A stretch of 64,000 nucleotides of DNA from Paraburkholderia sediminicola (GCF_902859805.1 NZ_CADIKC010000005.1:1-64000), one strand, 5' to 3'; positions 18,314-30,586 are shown, numbered from the stretch's first letter. The notes: generated by a model not told the origin, from the letters alone. Made by a program: numbers and translations.

Positions 18314-19606
18314 ATGGCACCAGCGTCACGGAGCCTCAACACACGCGCCGTCGTGGCGGCTGTGATCGGCAACGCGCTCGAATGGTACGACTTCACCGTG
18401 TTCGGTTTCCTCACGGTGGTGATCGCCCAATTATTCTTTCCGGCAGGAAACGATTATTCGTCGATGCTGTTGACTACCGCGACCTTCGGCGTCGCATTCG
18501 TCATGCGGCCGATCGGCGGCATCGTGCTCGGACTTTACGCGGATCGCGCGGGACGTAAGGCGGCGCTATCGCTCGTCATTGCACTGATGACGCTCGGCAT
18601 TCTGCTGCTGGCGATTGCCCCGCCGTATTCGGCAATCGGCATCGGCGCGCCTTTGATGATCGTGCTCGGGCGCTTGCTGCAGGGCTTTTCCGCCGGTGGT
18701 GAATTCGGCAGTTCTACGGCCTTGCTGATCGAGGCGGCGCCGTTCTCGAAGCGCGGCTTCTACGGCAGCTGGCAGATGGCGAGCCAGGCGGCGGCGCTTC
18801 TGCTCGGTGCTGTGGTTGGCGCGTTGATCACGCACGGCCTTTCGCCCGAGGCGCTGAAGTCATGGGGTTGGCGTGTACCGTTCATCCTCGGCTTGATCAT
18901 CGGGCCGATCGGCTTTTATATCCGCCGGCGTCTCTCCGATTCGGAAGCCTTTCTGCTTGCGCAAAAAACGGCGCGGCGCGCAACGCTCGGGGAAGTGTTC
19001 AGGAGCCATAGCCGCGACGTACTGTGCGGACTCGGTGCCGTGATCGCGCTCACCGTGACGATCTATGTGCTGATCAGCTATCTGCCGACCTTCGCGGTCA
19101 AGCAACTGAAGCTGCCTTATGCGCAATCCTTTTACGCGGTGATCGTCGGCAATCTGCTGCTTACCGTGCTCTCACCGTTGACGGGCGCATGGTCGGACAG
19201 GATCGGACGCAAGGGACTCTCGCTGTGGTCGCTGATACTGACGCTCGTGATCATCTATCCGCTATTTGCGTGGCTCGCGGCGGCGCCGAGCGTGTCCAAA
19301 CTGATTCTCGTGCAGGCACTGCTGTCGATTGCGCTGTCCGGATACTACGGGCCGTTCGGTGCGTTGATCGCCGAACTGTTCCCGGCGAACGTGCGCTCGA
19401 CCGGCTTATCGCTCGCGTACAACGTCGCGGTGATGCTGTTCGGCGGCTTCGGGCCGTTCGCCGTGACCTGGCTTATCAACACCACGGGTTCGCCGCTCGC
19501 GCCGACCTATTACGTGATGGGCGGACTGGCGTTGTCGATCGTGGCCGTGGCGTGCATTCCCGGCAAGCGCCACGCGGATCTCGATGCGCGGCGCAAACCG
19601 GCTTGA
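18314..19606 (+). CDS. MFS transporter, metabolite:H+ symporter (MHS) family
   Basis: 430 residues with 12 predicted membrane segments. The first carries GNALEWYDFTVFG, the MHS signature shared by citrate, proline/betaine and dicarboxylate symporters. The loop GLYADRAGRKAAL and the RLLQGFSAGGEFG motif also fit. It imports an organic acid or osmolyte with protons. The following amidase gene is convergent and so not in its operon. Confidence 0.85.
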   Translation: MAPASRSLNTRAVVAAVIGNALEWYDFTVFGFLTVVIAQLFFPAGNDYSSMLLTTATFGVAFVMRPIGGIVLGLYADRAGRKAALSLVIALMTLGILLLAIAPPYSAIGIGAPLMIVLGRLLQGFSAGGEFGSSTALLIEAAPFSKRGFYGSWQMASQAAALLLGAVVGALITHGLSPEALKSWGWRVPFILGLIIGPIGFYIRRRLSDSEAFLLAQKTARRATLGEVFRSHSRDVLCGLGAVIALTVTIYVLISYLPTFAVKQLKLPYAQSFYAVIVGNLLLTVLSPLTGAWSDRIGRKGLSLWSLILTLVIIYPLFAWLAAAPSVSKLILVQALLSIALSGYYGPFGALIAELFPANVRSTGLSLAYNVAVMLFGGFGPFAVTWLINTTGSPLAPTYYVMGGLALSIVAVACIPGKRHADLDARRKPA

Positions 19607-19633
19607 AGGTTCAGCCGAACGGCGTCCGTTCGT

Positions 19634-21154
19634 CTAGCTGCGTGCCGGTATCAACGGCGGCCGCTTGTCGAACCAGGGCCGCGCTGCTTCGAGTTGCGCG
19701 GCCAGTCGCAAAAGCGTTGCCTCACCGCCGTCACGCGTGGCGAACTGCACACCGATAGGCAGTCCGCGTGCGTTCCAGTAGAGCGGCACTGACATCGCCG
19801 GTTGTCCGCTCAGATTGAACAACTCCGTGCATCCCGCCCACGCGAACGCCTTGTTCGACGCTTCGGTGAGCAGCTTCTTCATCAAAGCTTCGAGCGGCAT
19901 CGCCGTGACGGCGCGCATCTGCATGCGCTCCGCGGAGGTGGGATGCATTTCGCCAATCTTGATCGGCGCGCCAGCAAGCGTCGCGCACAGGACCACGTCG
20001 TAGCGGCTCAGCAAATCCGTGAGACGTTCGGTGATGCGACGCTGTTCTTCGAGCGCGCTGGGCAAGCCGCGCTCGCCGAGTTTGCGGCCGACGTGCGCCA
20101 TTGCCCACGTCGAGATTTCGAATTCGTCGCGCAGCGGCTTGCGGCCGGTGATGCGATCGGCGTTCAGCACCATCTCTTCGGCTGTCACGGACCAGAGCAT
20201 CAGGAACGCATGGCGGACTGCCGCGAAGTCGATGCCGAGCGATACCGGTTCGATGTTATGGCCAAGTGAACTGGCGAGTTGCGCGGCGTCTTCGAGTGCG
20301 GCGCGCGAGTCGGCGGAAAGCGAGGGCGCCAGCATCGAATCGGTGACGTAGGCAATGTTCAGCGGCTTGCATGGCTCGCGGCTGGCGCCAAGGAAGGTGC
20401 CAGCTGCGCCGAGCGGTCTGTCCGCGTTGCCGCCCAGCAGATCGAGCAGCAACGCGCTGTCACGCACGCTGCGCGATACCGCGTGATCGATGCCGAGCTC
20501 ACCGACGGCGGGAGTCGGTGTCGCGCGCGGGACACGTCCGCGCGAAGGCTTGAGGCCGAACAGTCCGCAACACGAAGCGGGAATGCGGATCGAGCCGCCG
20601 CCGTCCGATGCATGTGCGAGCGGCACGATGCCCGCGGCGACCGCAGCTGCCGCACCGCCGCTCGAACCGCCGGGCGTGTGGTCGAGATTCCACGGATTGC
20701 GGCACGCGCCGAACAATTCGGGCTCCGTATAAGGCATCTGGCCGAGTTCGGACGTGCTGGTCTTGGCGAAGATGTTGAGGCCGGCCGCTTTTGCGAGCGC
20801 AACGACCGGTGCGTCCTCGGTAGGAATGAAATGGCGGTAGTGACGGCTGCCCATCGACATCCGCAATCCGGCGACGGCTGCGCCCAGATCCTTGATCAGA
20901 TAGGGCACGCCCGCGAGCGCTGCCTGGGTGCTTCCGTCATTCGCAGGGTTCGCGCCGTTCGCTCTGCTCGCGTCATCACGCGAGGCGCGCTGACGCGCGG
21001 CGTCGTAGTCCTTCAGGACGATTGCATTGATCGCGGGATTGACGGCCTCGGTGCGCGAAATCGCGATGTCCAGCAACTCGCGCGCGCTTGCTTCGCGGCT
21101 TCGAATCAGTTCGGCGAGGCCGATGGCGTCATAGGCGAGATAGTCTGATTGCAC
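19634..21154 (-). CDS. Amidase (amidase signature family)
   Basis: 506 residues with the full Ser-cisSer-Lys catalytic set: lysine K88 in LIKDLG, the cis-serine in [13 protein letters not shown] (about 161-173) and the nucleophile S188 in [11 protein letters not shown]. The same family includes GatA, 6-aminohexanoate cyclic-dimer hydrolase and many broad amidases. The length and lack of gatBC neighbours argue against GatA. It hydrolyses an amide bond in the cytoplasm; the substrate is unknown. Confidence 0.88.
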   Translation of the reverse strand: MQSDYLAYDAIGLAELIRSREASARELLDIAISRTEAVNPAINAIVLKDYDAARQRASRDDASRANGANPANDGSTQAALAGVPYLIKDLGAAVAGLRMSMGSRHYRHFIPTEDAPVVALAKAAGLNIFAKTSTSELGQMPYTEPELFGACRNPWNLDHTPGGSSGGAAAAVAAGIVPLAHASDGGGSIRIPASCCGLFGLKPSRGRVPRATPTPAVGELGIDHAVSRSVRDSALLLDLLGGNADRPLGAAGTFLGASREPCKPLNIAYVTDSMLAPSLSADSRAALEDAAQLASSLGHNIEPVSLGIDFAAVRHAFLMLWSVTAEEMVLNADRITGRKPLRDEFEISTWAMAHVGRKLGERGLPSALEEQRRITERLTDLLSRYDVVLCATLAGAPIKIGEMHPTSAERMQMRAVTAMPLEALMKKLLTEASNKAFAWAGCTELFNLSGQPAMSVPLYWNARGLPIGVQFATRDGGEATLLRLAAQLEAARPWFDKRPPLIPARS

Positions 21155-21387
21155 GACGGAGGGACCCTCGCTATCGAGTGTTGAATCTGCCGGTTGCCTA
21201 TGCGCGTGATGAACGTGGTGGCTGGACGTCCGGATGTTCCTGGTTCATCGGCACGCATGGGAGAAGACGACGCACCGATGGCACGTCGTCTTCGAGAGAG
21301 TAACTCAGGTACAGGGGTGAGTTACAGGCGGCGATCACAACCGCGAGTCAAAGCGGCGGGTCGAAGCGGCGAGTTAAGGCCGCGAAG

Positions 21388-22086
21388 TTACAGCCGCTCA
21401 CCGAGGAAGGTCAGCGTGCGGCCATGCGCGAGCGCTGCAGCGGGCTGGTTGTACGACGCGCGGTCCGAGCAGTTGAAGCCGTGATCGGCGTTCGGATAGA
21501 TATTGAATTCCGCATCGGCACGGCCGGCGAAGCGCTCCTGAATCTGGCCGACTGCCGACAGCGGGATATGCGCGTCGAGTTCACCGTAGTGGAATTGCAT
21601 CGGCACTTTGATCTTCGCGGCCTGATCGAGCTTGTTCTGGATGCCGCCGCCGTAGTACGCCACCGCGCCATCGAGCGTGCCTTGCGCAGCCGCCAGATAC
21701 GCGAGTTGACCGCCGAAGCAGAAGCCGATCGCCGCAATCTTGCCGGTGACTTCCGGCATCGCGCGCAATGCTGCGGCGGCTGCGCCGATATCGGCCACTG
21801 CCTGATCGACATTGGTCTTTTGCATCAGCTCGATGCCTTTCTCGCGATCCGCGCCGTCATATGTCAATTCGACGCGCGGCTGCACGCGCCAGAACACGTC
21901 CGGTGCGAGCGCGACGTATCCGTCTTGCGCATACTGATCCGCGACCGAGCGGATATGGCTGTTCACGCCGAAGATTTCCTGAATGATGATGACGGCCGGT
22001 CCCTTGCCGCCTTTGGGCAGCGCCAGATAGCCGCCGAAACTGTCGTTGCCGGCGGGAATGTCGATCCAGCGGGAAGTCGTGCTCAT
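21388..22086 (-). CDS. Dienelactone hydrolase family protein
   Basis: 232 residues from the ATG at 22086, with GGAGAG seven bases before it. Alpha/beta hydrolase fold of the DLH type: [14 protein letters not shown], nucleophile C123 in GFCFGGQ, and late Asp and His residues (HIPLS region; NADHGFNC). The family hydrolyses dienelactones in chloroaromatic breakdown, but many genomic copies are general esterases. It stands alone here, with no catechol genes nearby. Confidence 0.88.
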   Translation of the reverse strand: MSTTSRWIDIPAGNDSFGGYLALPKGGKGPAVIIIQEIFGVNSHIRSVADQYAQDGYVALAPDVFWRVQPRVELTYDGADREKGIELMQKTNVDQAVADIGAAAAALRAMPEVTGKIAAIGFCFGGQLAYLAAAQGTLDGAVAYYGGGIQNKLDQAAKIKVPMQFHYGELDAHIPLSAVGQIQERFAGRADAEFNIYPNADHGFNCSDRASYNQPAAALAHGRTLTFLGERL

Positions 22087-22359
22087 GTTGCTCTCCATTT
22101 ACTCGTGCGTTGATGCGCGCGGTCGGTCTGAATGAATGCCCGAGGCCTGAATGCCTGAGACGGGCGGTCAGTTTGCCACCAAAAGAAACGGCTTGCAGTG
22201 AGGCCGGGCGCGGCCCGACAACGCCCGCCGCACGGCGATGATCTCGTAAGGCGAATGAAACATTCTCGATAATTCATTTCTCCGCGCGCGCATGGCTCGG
22301 TAGAGTCCAAAGTACTGGCTCGTCGATGCTACGAGCGCTTTGCCGGAGAGGAATCGATC

Positions 22360-23463
22360 ATGAATGAAGGCAGTTTTGTGACGCCGTTTGCGGCGCGTTT
22401 CGAATTACGGGTACCGGTCGTGCAGGCGCCGATGGCGGGCGGCGCGACGACGCCGGCGATGGTGGCGGCGGTATCGAATGCCGGCGGTCTCGGCTTCCTC
22501 GCGGCGGCGGCACTGTCGCCCGAGAAGATCGCGAGCGAAGTCGCGGCGATTCGCGCGCTGACGGATCGCCCCTTCGGCGTGAATCTGTTTGTACTGGAGC
22601 CGGCCGCGCCGGACGAAGCCACCGTGCGCCGCGCGCTCGAAGCCATCGATCCATTACGCACCGATCTCGGTTTGCCATCGGGCCAGCCGCTCGAACGCTA
22701 TGCGCCGGATTTCCGCGCGCAACTGGAAACGCTGATTGAATTGCGCGTGCCGGTGGCGAGTTTCACATTCGGCTTGCTCCCAGCTGCCGACGTCGCCCGA
22801 CTGCATGAAAACGGGCTATATGTAATAGGCACCGCGACGCATGTTGCCGAGGGTGTCGCCTGGCGCGACGCGGGCGCCGATGCAATCGCGGCGCAAGGCG
22901 CGGAGGCGGGCGCGCATCGCGGCACCTTCATCGGCGCATTCGAAGACGCGCTGGTCGGCACGATGGCGCTCGTGCCGCAACTCGTCGATGCGACCGGCCT
23001 GCCGGTGCTGGCCGCCGGCGGCATCATGGACGGACGCGGCATCGTCGCCGCGCTCGCGCTCGGCGCGCAAGCCGCGGTAATGGGCACGGCGTTCCTCACT
23101 TGTCTGGAGAGTGCGATACCGCAGGCATGGAAAACCCGAGTGCGTTCGGTGTCGGATACATCGACCTCCGTGACGCGCGCGATCACCGGCCGCCATGCGC
23201 GCGGCATACGCAATCCGTTGATGCAGCGCTTAAGCGAGTCGGCGCATAAGGTCGCGCCTTATCCGGTGCAAAACGCCTTGACGCAGGAGCTGCGGCAAAC
23301 CGCGAGCCGCGCGGGCAACGGCGACTATCTGTCTCTTTGGTCAGGCCAGGGCGCGCCGCTTGCCCGCAAGCGCCGGGAAGGCCTCGGCGCTGCCGAACTG
23401 GTTGGGCAACTCGAGCAGGAATGGCATGCGGTGGCAACACGGATCGGCGCGCTCAAGCGTTGA
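22360..23463 (+). CDS. Nitronate monooxygenase (2-nitropropane dioxygenase family)
   Basis: 367 residues of the FMN-dependent TIM-barrel NMO family: PVVQAPMAGGATTPAMVAAV at the start, GAEAGAHRGTF (about 182-192) with the catalytic histidine, and PVLAAGGIMDGRGIVAALALGA for the phosphate site. It oxidises alkyl nitronates, for example the toxin propionate-3-nitronate, to carbonyl compounds and nitrite. GAGAGGA stands before the ATG. It is monocistronic with a terminator downstream. Confidence 0.9.
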   Translation: MNEGSFVTPFAARFELRVPVVQAPMAGGATTPAMVAAVSNAGGLGFLAAAALSPEKIASEVAAIRALTDRPFGVNLFVLEPAAPDEATVRRALEAIDPLRTDLGLPSGQPLERYAPDFRAQLETLIELRVPVASFTFGLLPAADVARLHENGLYVIGTATHVAEGVAWRDAGADAIAAQGAEAGAHRGTFIGAFEDALVGTMALVPQLVDATGLPVLAAGGIMDGRGIVAALALGAQAAVMGTAFLTCLESAIPQAWKTRVRSVSDTSTSVTRAITGRHARGIRNPLMQRLSESAHKVAPYPVQNALTQELRQTASRAGNGDYLSLWSGQGAPLARKRREGLGAAELVGQLEQEWHAVATRIGALKR

Positions 23464-23480
23464 TTCGGCATGGCTCGGAC

Positions 23481-23514
23481 GCGCGTCGCGGCAACTGCGG
23501 CGCGCTTTGTTTTT
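23481..23514 (+). terminator. Terminator of the nitronate monooxygenase gene
   Basis: GCGCGTCGC / seven-base loop / GCGGCGCGC (one G-T pair) followed by TTTGTTTTT, 20 bp past the stop. Confidence 0.7.
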
Positions 23515-23895
23515 ACGCAAAAAGCCTATTCGAACCATTAACGGTTTAACACGCTAAAAGCTTTAGGCTGCGCTGTTAGACGATAGGCATACCTAGCGGA
23601 AACCCGCATGGGCTGGTGCTTTCCAGCCTGTCTTCCCAGCCGGAATCGGCTCTTGTTGGATAAACGCTATTAGTGTTCATCCCACTTCCTCAAAAAAGTC
23701 CCACAATTTAATTTGATGGCCTACACTTGCGCGCAAGTACGGTTTGCCGTCTGCCACAAACAGTCCGGTGAACGTGCTGGCCAAGTGCATGAACGATGCA
23801 ACCGGCGTGGTCGTCCACGGGACTGAGCGACACGTGTAGGGAAGCGGGGGCACAGGGCGATTACGTTGTTTTTGGGACCGAAACTGGAGACTTAC
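23515..23895. other. Leader of the branched-chain amino-acid binding protein gene
   Basis: 381 bp with no supported gene. It is AT-richer than its neighbours around 23515-23560 and 23680-23730 and is the likely promoter region for the next gene. Confidence 0.4.
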
Positions 23896-25041
23896 ATGAA
23901 CATCAAGATTCAAAAGCTTTTGCCGATCAGCGCTGCGGCCATGTTGTTTGCGTCATTGGCTACGGGCGCGGTGGCGGACGAGGTCGTCAAGATCGGCCAC
24001 GTTGCACCGTTGACCGGCGGTATCGCTCACCTGGGTAAAGACAACGAAAACGGCGCGCGTCTGGCTGTTGAAGAAATCAACGCCAAGGGCCTGACGATCG
24101 GCGGCCAGAAAATCACGCTGCAACTCGACGCACAAGACGACGCAGCTGACCCGCGTACGGCTACGCAAGTTGCGCAGAAGCTGGTTGACGATAAGGTCGT
24201 CGCAGTGGTCGGCCACTTGAACTCGGGCACGTCGATCCCGGCTTCGAAGATCTATAGCGATGCTGGCATCGTGCAGATCTCGCCGTCGGCAACGAACCCG
24301 GCCTACACGCAACAAGGTTTCAAGACGACGTACCGCGTCGTGGCGACCGATGCGCAACAAGGTCCGGCACTGGCTAACTACGCAGCCAAGGGCCTGAAAG
24401 TGAAGAGCGTCGCGATCGTCGACGACTCGACCGCTTACGGTCAAGGTCTCGCCAACGAATTCGAAAAGACCGCCAAGTCGCTGGGCCTGAACGTGATGTC
24501 GCATGACGCGACGAACGACAAGGCTGTCGACTTCCGCGCGATTCTGACGAAGATCAAGGGCGAAAACCCGGACGCGATCATGTACGGCGGTATGGACGCA
24601 ACCGGCGGCCCGTTCGCCAAGCAAGCCAAGCAGCTCGGCCTGCGTGCGAAGGTTCTGGCAGGCGACGGCGTGTGTACCGACAAGCTGTCGGACCTGGCTG
24701 GCGACGCAACCGACAACATCGTCTGCTCGGAAGCCGGTATGGCGCTCGAGAAGATGGCTGGCGGCGCAGCGTTCCTCGCCAAGTATCAGAAGCGTTTCGG
24801 TCAGCCGATCCAGATCTACGCTCCGTTCACGTATGACGCTGTGTACATCATCGTCGACGCTATGAAGCGTGCGAACTCGACCGATCCGGCGAAGATCCTG
24901 GCAGCAATGCCGGCGACCGACTACAAGGGTGTGATCGGCGAAACCACGTTCGACTCGAAGGGCGACCTTCAACACGGCGTGATCTCGCTGTACAACTACA
25001 AGGCAGGCAAGAAGACGCTGCTCGACGTAGTGAAGATGTAA
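23896..25041 (+). CDS. Branched-chain amino-acid ABC transporter, substrate-binding protein
   Basis: 381 residues from the ATG at 23896 (GGAG seven bases upstream), with a signal peptide ending near GAVA-DEVV. It is a type-I periplasmic binding fold of the LivJ/LivK family: VKIGHVAPLTGGIAHLGKDN, the serine/threonine ligand region GHLNSGTSIPAS, and DDSTAYGQGLANEF. Codon use is strongly biased (CTG, GGC, AAG), as in a highly expressed gene. No permease or ATPase genes are adjacent, so it must use a transporter encoded elsewhere. Confidence 0.9.
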   Translation: MNIKIQKLLPISAAAMLFASLATGAVADEVVKIGHVAPLTGGIAHLGKDNENGARLAVEEINAKGLTIGGQKITLQLDAQDDAADPRTATQVAQKLVDDKVVAVVGHLNSGTSIPASKIYSDAGIVQISPSATNPAYTQQGFKTTYRVVATDAQQGPALANYAAKGLKVKSVAIVDDSTAYGQGLANEFEKTAKSLGLNVMSHDATNDKAVDFRAILTKIKGENPDAIMYGGMDATGGPFAKQAKQLGLRAKVLAGDGVCTDKLSDLAGDATDNIVCSEAGMALEKMAGGAAFLAKYQKRFGQPIQIYAPFTYDAVYIIVDAMKRANSTDPAKILAAMPATDYKGVIGETTFDSKGDLQHGVISLYNYKAGKKTLLDVVKM

Positions 25042-25048
25042 GAGCCGC

Positions 25049-25129
25049 ATGACCGAAGACAGCTGTGTTTGTCTTCGGTCATGCAGTTAAAAGGCACGCG
25101 CGCCGCAAGGCTCGCGTGCCTTTTCTTTT
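25049..25129 (+). terminator. Tandem hairpin terminator
   Basis: First a perfect 12-bp stem ATGACCGAAGAC ... GTCTTCGGTCAT (25049-25082) without a T-run, then AAAAGGCACGCG ... CGCGTGCCTTTT (25089-25124) with TTTTCTTTT. Double terminators suit a strongly expressed gene. Confidence 0.8.
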
Positions 25130-25182
25130 GAGCGTTTGCGTGCGAGGCTGGCGAGCTTGGGAACATCGTTTGGGAGAATGCC

Positions 25183-26199
25183 GTGACCACTGAGATCCGT
25201 TCGATCGACAACGGCTGGCGCCGCTGGATTGCCGAGAATCTGCTGCTCGACGCACCGCCGCCCGCGCTGCATGGTGCGCTGGTCGGACATGGTTTCGACC
25301 CGGCCGATGCCGCGCGCGAAATCGAGACGGCGCTCGCGAGTCCCTACTTTGAGGGTGCCGTGCGTTTGCGCAATCGTTTGCGCAAACGCGAATGGATATT
25401 GTCGGTGTACGGCACGCTCAATCGCATGCGCGCCGGAAGCGGTGTGGTCGAACGGCGCGAGCGCTTATCGCGTGACGAGTTCTTTGAGCAGTACTACTTT
25501 CAGAACCGGCCGGTCATCATCACCGGCGCGTTCGATTTCTGGCCGGCGCGCACGCAGTGGAGTTTCGACTACTTTCGCGAGCGGTGCGGCGAGTGTGAAG
25601 TCGAAGTGCAGTTCGGCCGCGAGTCGGATGCGAATTACGAAATCAATCAGCCCAAGCTCAAGCGCATGATGCGCTTTGCCGATTATGTCGATCTCGTCGA
25701 GCGCAGCGGCCCGACTAACGATTTCTACATGACCGCCAATAACACCTCGCACAATCGCGCGGCCCTTGCGGCGTTATGGTCAGACGTGCCGGCTATCCGC
25801 GAATATCTCGATGCCGAGTCGCCCGAGACGGGTTTTTTCTGGATGGGGCCGCCAGGAACGAAAACGCCGTTTCACCATGATCTGACCAATAACTTCATGG
25901 CGCAGGTGGTCGGCCGCAAACAGATCAAGCTGGTGCCGTTGTCCGATACGCCGCATATGGCAAACATGCTGCATTGTTATTCGGAGGTGGACGGTGGTGC
26001 GATCGACTACGAGCGTTTCCCGTCGATGCGCAATGCGCATTTGATGGAGTGCACGCTCGAACCCGGCGAATTGCTGTTTCTGCCGATCGGCTGGTGGCAT
26101 TACGTGGAAGGACTCGATGCGTCGGTGACGATGACGTTCACCAATTTTCTGCAGCGTAACGACTTCTCGCGCGACTACGTGACGTATCACGAGCTGTGA
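25183..26199 (+). CDS. Cupin-like (JmjC-type) domain protein
   Basis: 338 residues starting at GTG 25183 (GGGAGAATGCC upstream). The N-terminal 90 residues are of unknown type. The C-terminal part is a cupin_8/JmjC barrel: RPVIITGAFDFWP, the iron site H-x-D in FHHDLTNN (about 226-233) and a distal histidine in GWWHYVEGL. Such proteins are Fe(II)/2-oxoglutarate-dependent hydroxylases in several cases. The target is unknown. Confidence 0.75.
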   Translation: MTTEIRSIDNGWRRWIAENLLLDAPPPALHGALVGHGFDPADAAREIETALASPYFEGAVRLRNRLRKREWILSVYGTLNRMRAGSGVVERRERLSRDEFFEQYYFQNRPVIITGAFDFWPARTQWSFDYFRERCGECEVEVQFGRESDANYEINQPKLKRMMRFADYVDLVERSGPTNDFYMTANNTSHNRAALAALWSDVPAIREYLDAESPETGFFWMGPPGTKTPFHHDLTNNFMAQVVGRKQIKLVPLSDTPHMANMLHCYSEVDGGAIDYERFPSMRNAHLMECTLEPGELLFLPIGWWHYVEGLDASVTMTFTNFLQRNDFSRDYVTYHEL

Positions 26200-26233
26200 A
26201 AAAAAACGGCGAACCGGTTGACCCGGCTCGCCG
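26199..26233 (-). terminator. Terminator of the repeat-rich lipoprotein gene
   Basis: Read on the minus strand, CGGCGA and CCGG arms pair across a five-base loop (26207-26233) and are followed by eight T (26199-26206). It overlaps the stop codon of the convergent cupin gene. Confidence 0.75.
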
Positions 26234-26292
26234 CTCCCCCCTTCGACGCTTGTTTTTTTCGCGTCTTTATTGACTGTCGTTTTTCGTATTCG

Positions 26293-27933
<1,641 letters not shown>

Positions 27934-28191
27934 GGTCTGCTCCCCCGTAATTTGGAAATTGCCAGGGAGCTAACTGCAAGGCCTATGCCATTTATGTTTG
28001 CATGATCGATGCAAAGAATAAAGTCATACAGATCAATAAGTTGCGAGCGTGCGCACGAAACGGGGAGGGTGCTCAGGCCACCGATGTGGCGGGGAACACA
28101 TCAGCGTGCAGGGCTCGCGTAACGTAACGTAAGAACGCCGGGTTTCATATGGCGTGACGCATCGCCGATGCAACAGCAGCGCGAGTCTGCG
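27934..28191. other. Intergenic region upstream of the lipoprotein
   Basis: No gene. AT-rich around 27985-28045, consistent with the lipoprotein promoter. CGTAACGTAACGTAAG at 28119-28134 is a short tandem repeat. Confidence 0.35.
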
Positions 28192-29403
28192 TCAGATCTT
28201 CAAACGCCGCAGCACCTTCGGACCGGCGATCGCGATCAGGGCTGAACACACGGCCACCACGGACAATCCGATTGGCAAGCTGGTCGCCTGCGTCACCGCG
28301 CCGATGATCACCGGCCCGAGCAACAACCCGAAGTACGCCAGCCCGGCGACATGCGCGAGCCCTTCGGCCGCGTGAATGCCTTTGACGCTCGCCGCTGCCG
28401 CAAACAGCACAGGCATCATGTTCGCGAGGCCGAGACCCATCAGCGTGAAGCCGATGAGGGCGACGACCGGATTTGGCAGCAGCAGTGCGCCGACCATCCC
28501 CGCGCAGGCAAGCGACGCGCTCGCCATTACCAGTTGCGGGGCACCGAAGCGGGCGCGCACGGCGTCGCCGGCGAAACGCGCCGCTGCCATGCCGCCCGAA
28601 AACGCCGCGTAGGCCGCGCTCGCGAGAGCTGGCGTGGACAGCACGACGTCGCGCATGTAGACGGTCGCCCAATCGTACATCGCACCTTCGGCGATCAGCG
28701 CGACCAGCGCCATGGCACCGAGCGCCCACAAGGCCGGCGATCGCCAGCGATTGGCGCGCGGCGTGGCGGCGTCGGGATGGTCGGCGTGGGGCACGTGCGG
28801 CAGTACGGAAGGGCAGGCCGCGATCAGCACCAGCGCGCTGATCGCCGCGGCCAGCGTGAGGTGCACGGCCGGCGCCATGCCGCGCGATAACAGGACCCCG
28901 CCCACCGCCGCGCCAGCCATCCCGCCGACGCTGAACATGCCGTGCAGCGCTGACATGATCGGCCGGCCGAGCGCTTTCTCGACAGCGCTGGCTTCCGCGT
29001 TCATCGCGACGTCGAGCGTGGCCATGCCCGCGCCGAAGACGGCCAGCACGATCAGCAACATCCAGTAAGCCGGCACGATCAGAATCAGCACCGCGCATGC
29101 CGACATCACCAGGCCGCCCGTTAGACAAGCCCGGCGCGTGCCGACCCGCGCAATCCAGGAAGCGTTCGCCGCCATGGCGCCGATCGAGCCACCGGCGAGA
29201 GCTAGCAGCGCGTACGAAAGCATCGCCGCGTTCAGATGGAAGCGGTCGCGCACTGTCGGCACGTGCACCCCCCACGACGCGTACATCATGCCGGCGATGA
29301 AAAACAACGCCATCGTGGCGACACGGGCGCGCTGTCGTGCGGTGTCGGAGAGATCGCGATGAGCAGCGGGGAGGGTGACGAATTCGGAGGAGCGGTCTGA
29401 CAC
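28192..29403 (-). CDS. MFS transporter (YbjJ-like)
   Basis: 403 residues with about 12 membrane segments. The stretch GMMYASWGVHVPTVRDRF at the first helix and the LALAGGSIGAMAAN motif resemble the YbjJ branch of the major facilitator superfamily. The substrate is unknown. The gene diverges from the next one, with about 125 bp between the starts. Confidence 0.8.
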   Translation of the reverse strand: MSDRSSEFVTLPAAHRDLSDTARQRARVATMALFFIAGMMYASWGVHVPTVRDRFHLNAAMLSYALLALAGGSIGAMAANASWIARVGTRRACLTGGLVMSACAVLILIVPAYWMLLIVLAVFGAGMATLDVAMNAEASAVEKALGRPIMSALHGMFSVGGMAGAAVGGVLLSRGMAPAVHLTLAAAISALVLIAACPSVLPHVPHADHPDAATPRANRWRSPALWALGAMALVALIAEGAMYDWATVYMRDVVLSTPALASAAYAAFSGGMAAARFAGDAVRARFGAPQLVMASASLACAGMVGALLLPNPVVALIGFTLMGLGLANMMPVLFAAAASVKGIHAAEGLAHVAGLAYFGLLLGPVIIGAVTQATSLPIGLSVVAVCSALIAIAGPKVLRRLKI

Positions 29404-29528
29404 GGAAATCTCGAGGAGGGAGTGCGCGTAAGAAAGCGCGCTGAAAGCGAATTTCCGATTCTAACGAAGCGCGCTGTCTTATGCTTGGAGCGAATTGATC
29501 CAATGCTTAGCCATCGAGGAACGCGCAC

Positions 29529-30191
29529 TTGAACATTCCCGCTCACGCTCCGCTGCATCTGCTTCATATGGCCGCTATCGGTACGCTCGCTACTCACGCG
29601 CGTCAGCCGGAAGGTTTTCCTTACCCTTCGGTGCTGCCGTTCGCACCGGACCCGCAGCATCGTCCGACGATTCTCGTGAGCCGGCTCGCCGAGCATACGC
29701 ACAACTTGCACGCGGACCCGCGCGCCGGCTTTCTGGTCGTCGACGCACCGGACGGCGACGTGCTGAGCGGCCAGCGCGTCACTTTGCTCGGCACGTTCGA
29801 ACCGATCGACTCGACCCCCGAAGTCGTACGGCGCTATCTGCGCTATCACCCGGACGCCGAACGCTACTTGGTTCTCGGCGATTTCACGTTCTGGGCGATG
29901 AAGCTGGAACGGCTGCGCTATATCGGCGGCTTCGGCGCGATGGGCTGGCTTGCCGGCGCCGACCTCGATCCCCTGCCGCCACTTGGTCTCGATGAAGAAA
30001 ACGCGCTCATCGAGCATTTCGCCGTTCGTTCCCAAGGCGCCGACGGACCTCAATTGCTTGGCGTCGATCGCTATGGCGCTGATCTGAAGCTGGGCGGCGC
30101 GCGTACCCGTTTTGTCTTCGACGATGTGAAACGCAATACTGAAACCTTGCATGCGGCGCTCGAAGATTGCATCGAGCGTCACGCTAATTGA
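29529..30191 (+). CDS. HugZ-type FMN-binding-fold protein
   Basis: 220 residues, starting at TTG 29529 with GAGGA eight bases upstream. The N-terminal split-barrel domain (1-140) resembles the pyridoxamine-5-phosphate-oxidase / HugZ family: IGTLATHARQPEGFPYPSVLPF and LVSRLAEHTHNLHADPRAGFLVVD. The C-terminal DUF2470-like part (about 145-220) begins at DEENALIEHF. Family members bind heme or flavin and take part in heme-iron use. The catalytic role is inferred only. Confidence 0.8.
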   Translation: MNIPAHAPLHLLHMAAIGTLATHARQPEGFPYPSVLPFAPDPQHRPTILVSRLAEHTHNLHADPRAGFLVVDAPDGDVLSGQRVTLLGTFEPIDSTPEVVRRYLRYHPDAERYLVLGDFTFWAMKLERLRYIGGFGAMGWLAGADLDPLPPLGLDEENALIEHFAVRSQGADGPQLLGVDRYGADLKLGGARTRFVFDDVKRNTETLHAALEDCIERHAN

Positions 30192-30586
30192 GTTTCGATT
30201 GCTGTTTGGGGAAAACACTCATGCCGTAATAACAAGAAAGAGCGCGGGCCGTAATATGTTCCGACGTTTCATGTTGAAGCTTTCATCGCATGAAATGTTG
30301 GAGCAATTTTCTTATCTTACGTTTCATTTTTTGATAGTTAATTCATTAATCACTGATGTGCAGCCGCGCTTTTCAGCGGAATGCGAAAATTATCTATTTG
30401 AAAGGGTTCGCGTAACACCGCGTCTCAGTGAAATTTTTTGAAACGTATTGAGATTAATTTTACGGCGCCGCTTTTGTAGTTTTTCTATTTTGTGTTAATC
30501 TCGCCATCAAATTCCGAGGCATGATCACTTCAAAGGGCAAGCCGGCTTAAGACTGGCAGTCATTTATCCAAACCATAAGGGAACCT
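30192..30586. other. AT-rich leader of the H-NS gene
   Basis: 395 bp, strikingly AT-rich for this genome, with no convincing gene. Such DNA is a natural H-NS target, so autorepression is likely. It is the promoter and leader of the hns-like gene. AAGGGAACCT supplies its ribosome site. Confidence 0.55.
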
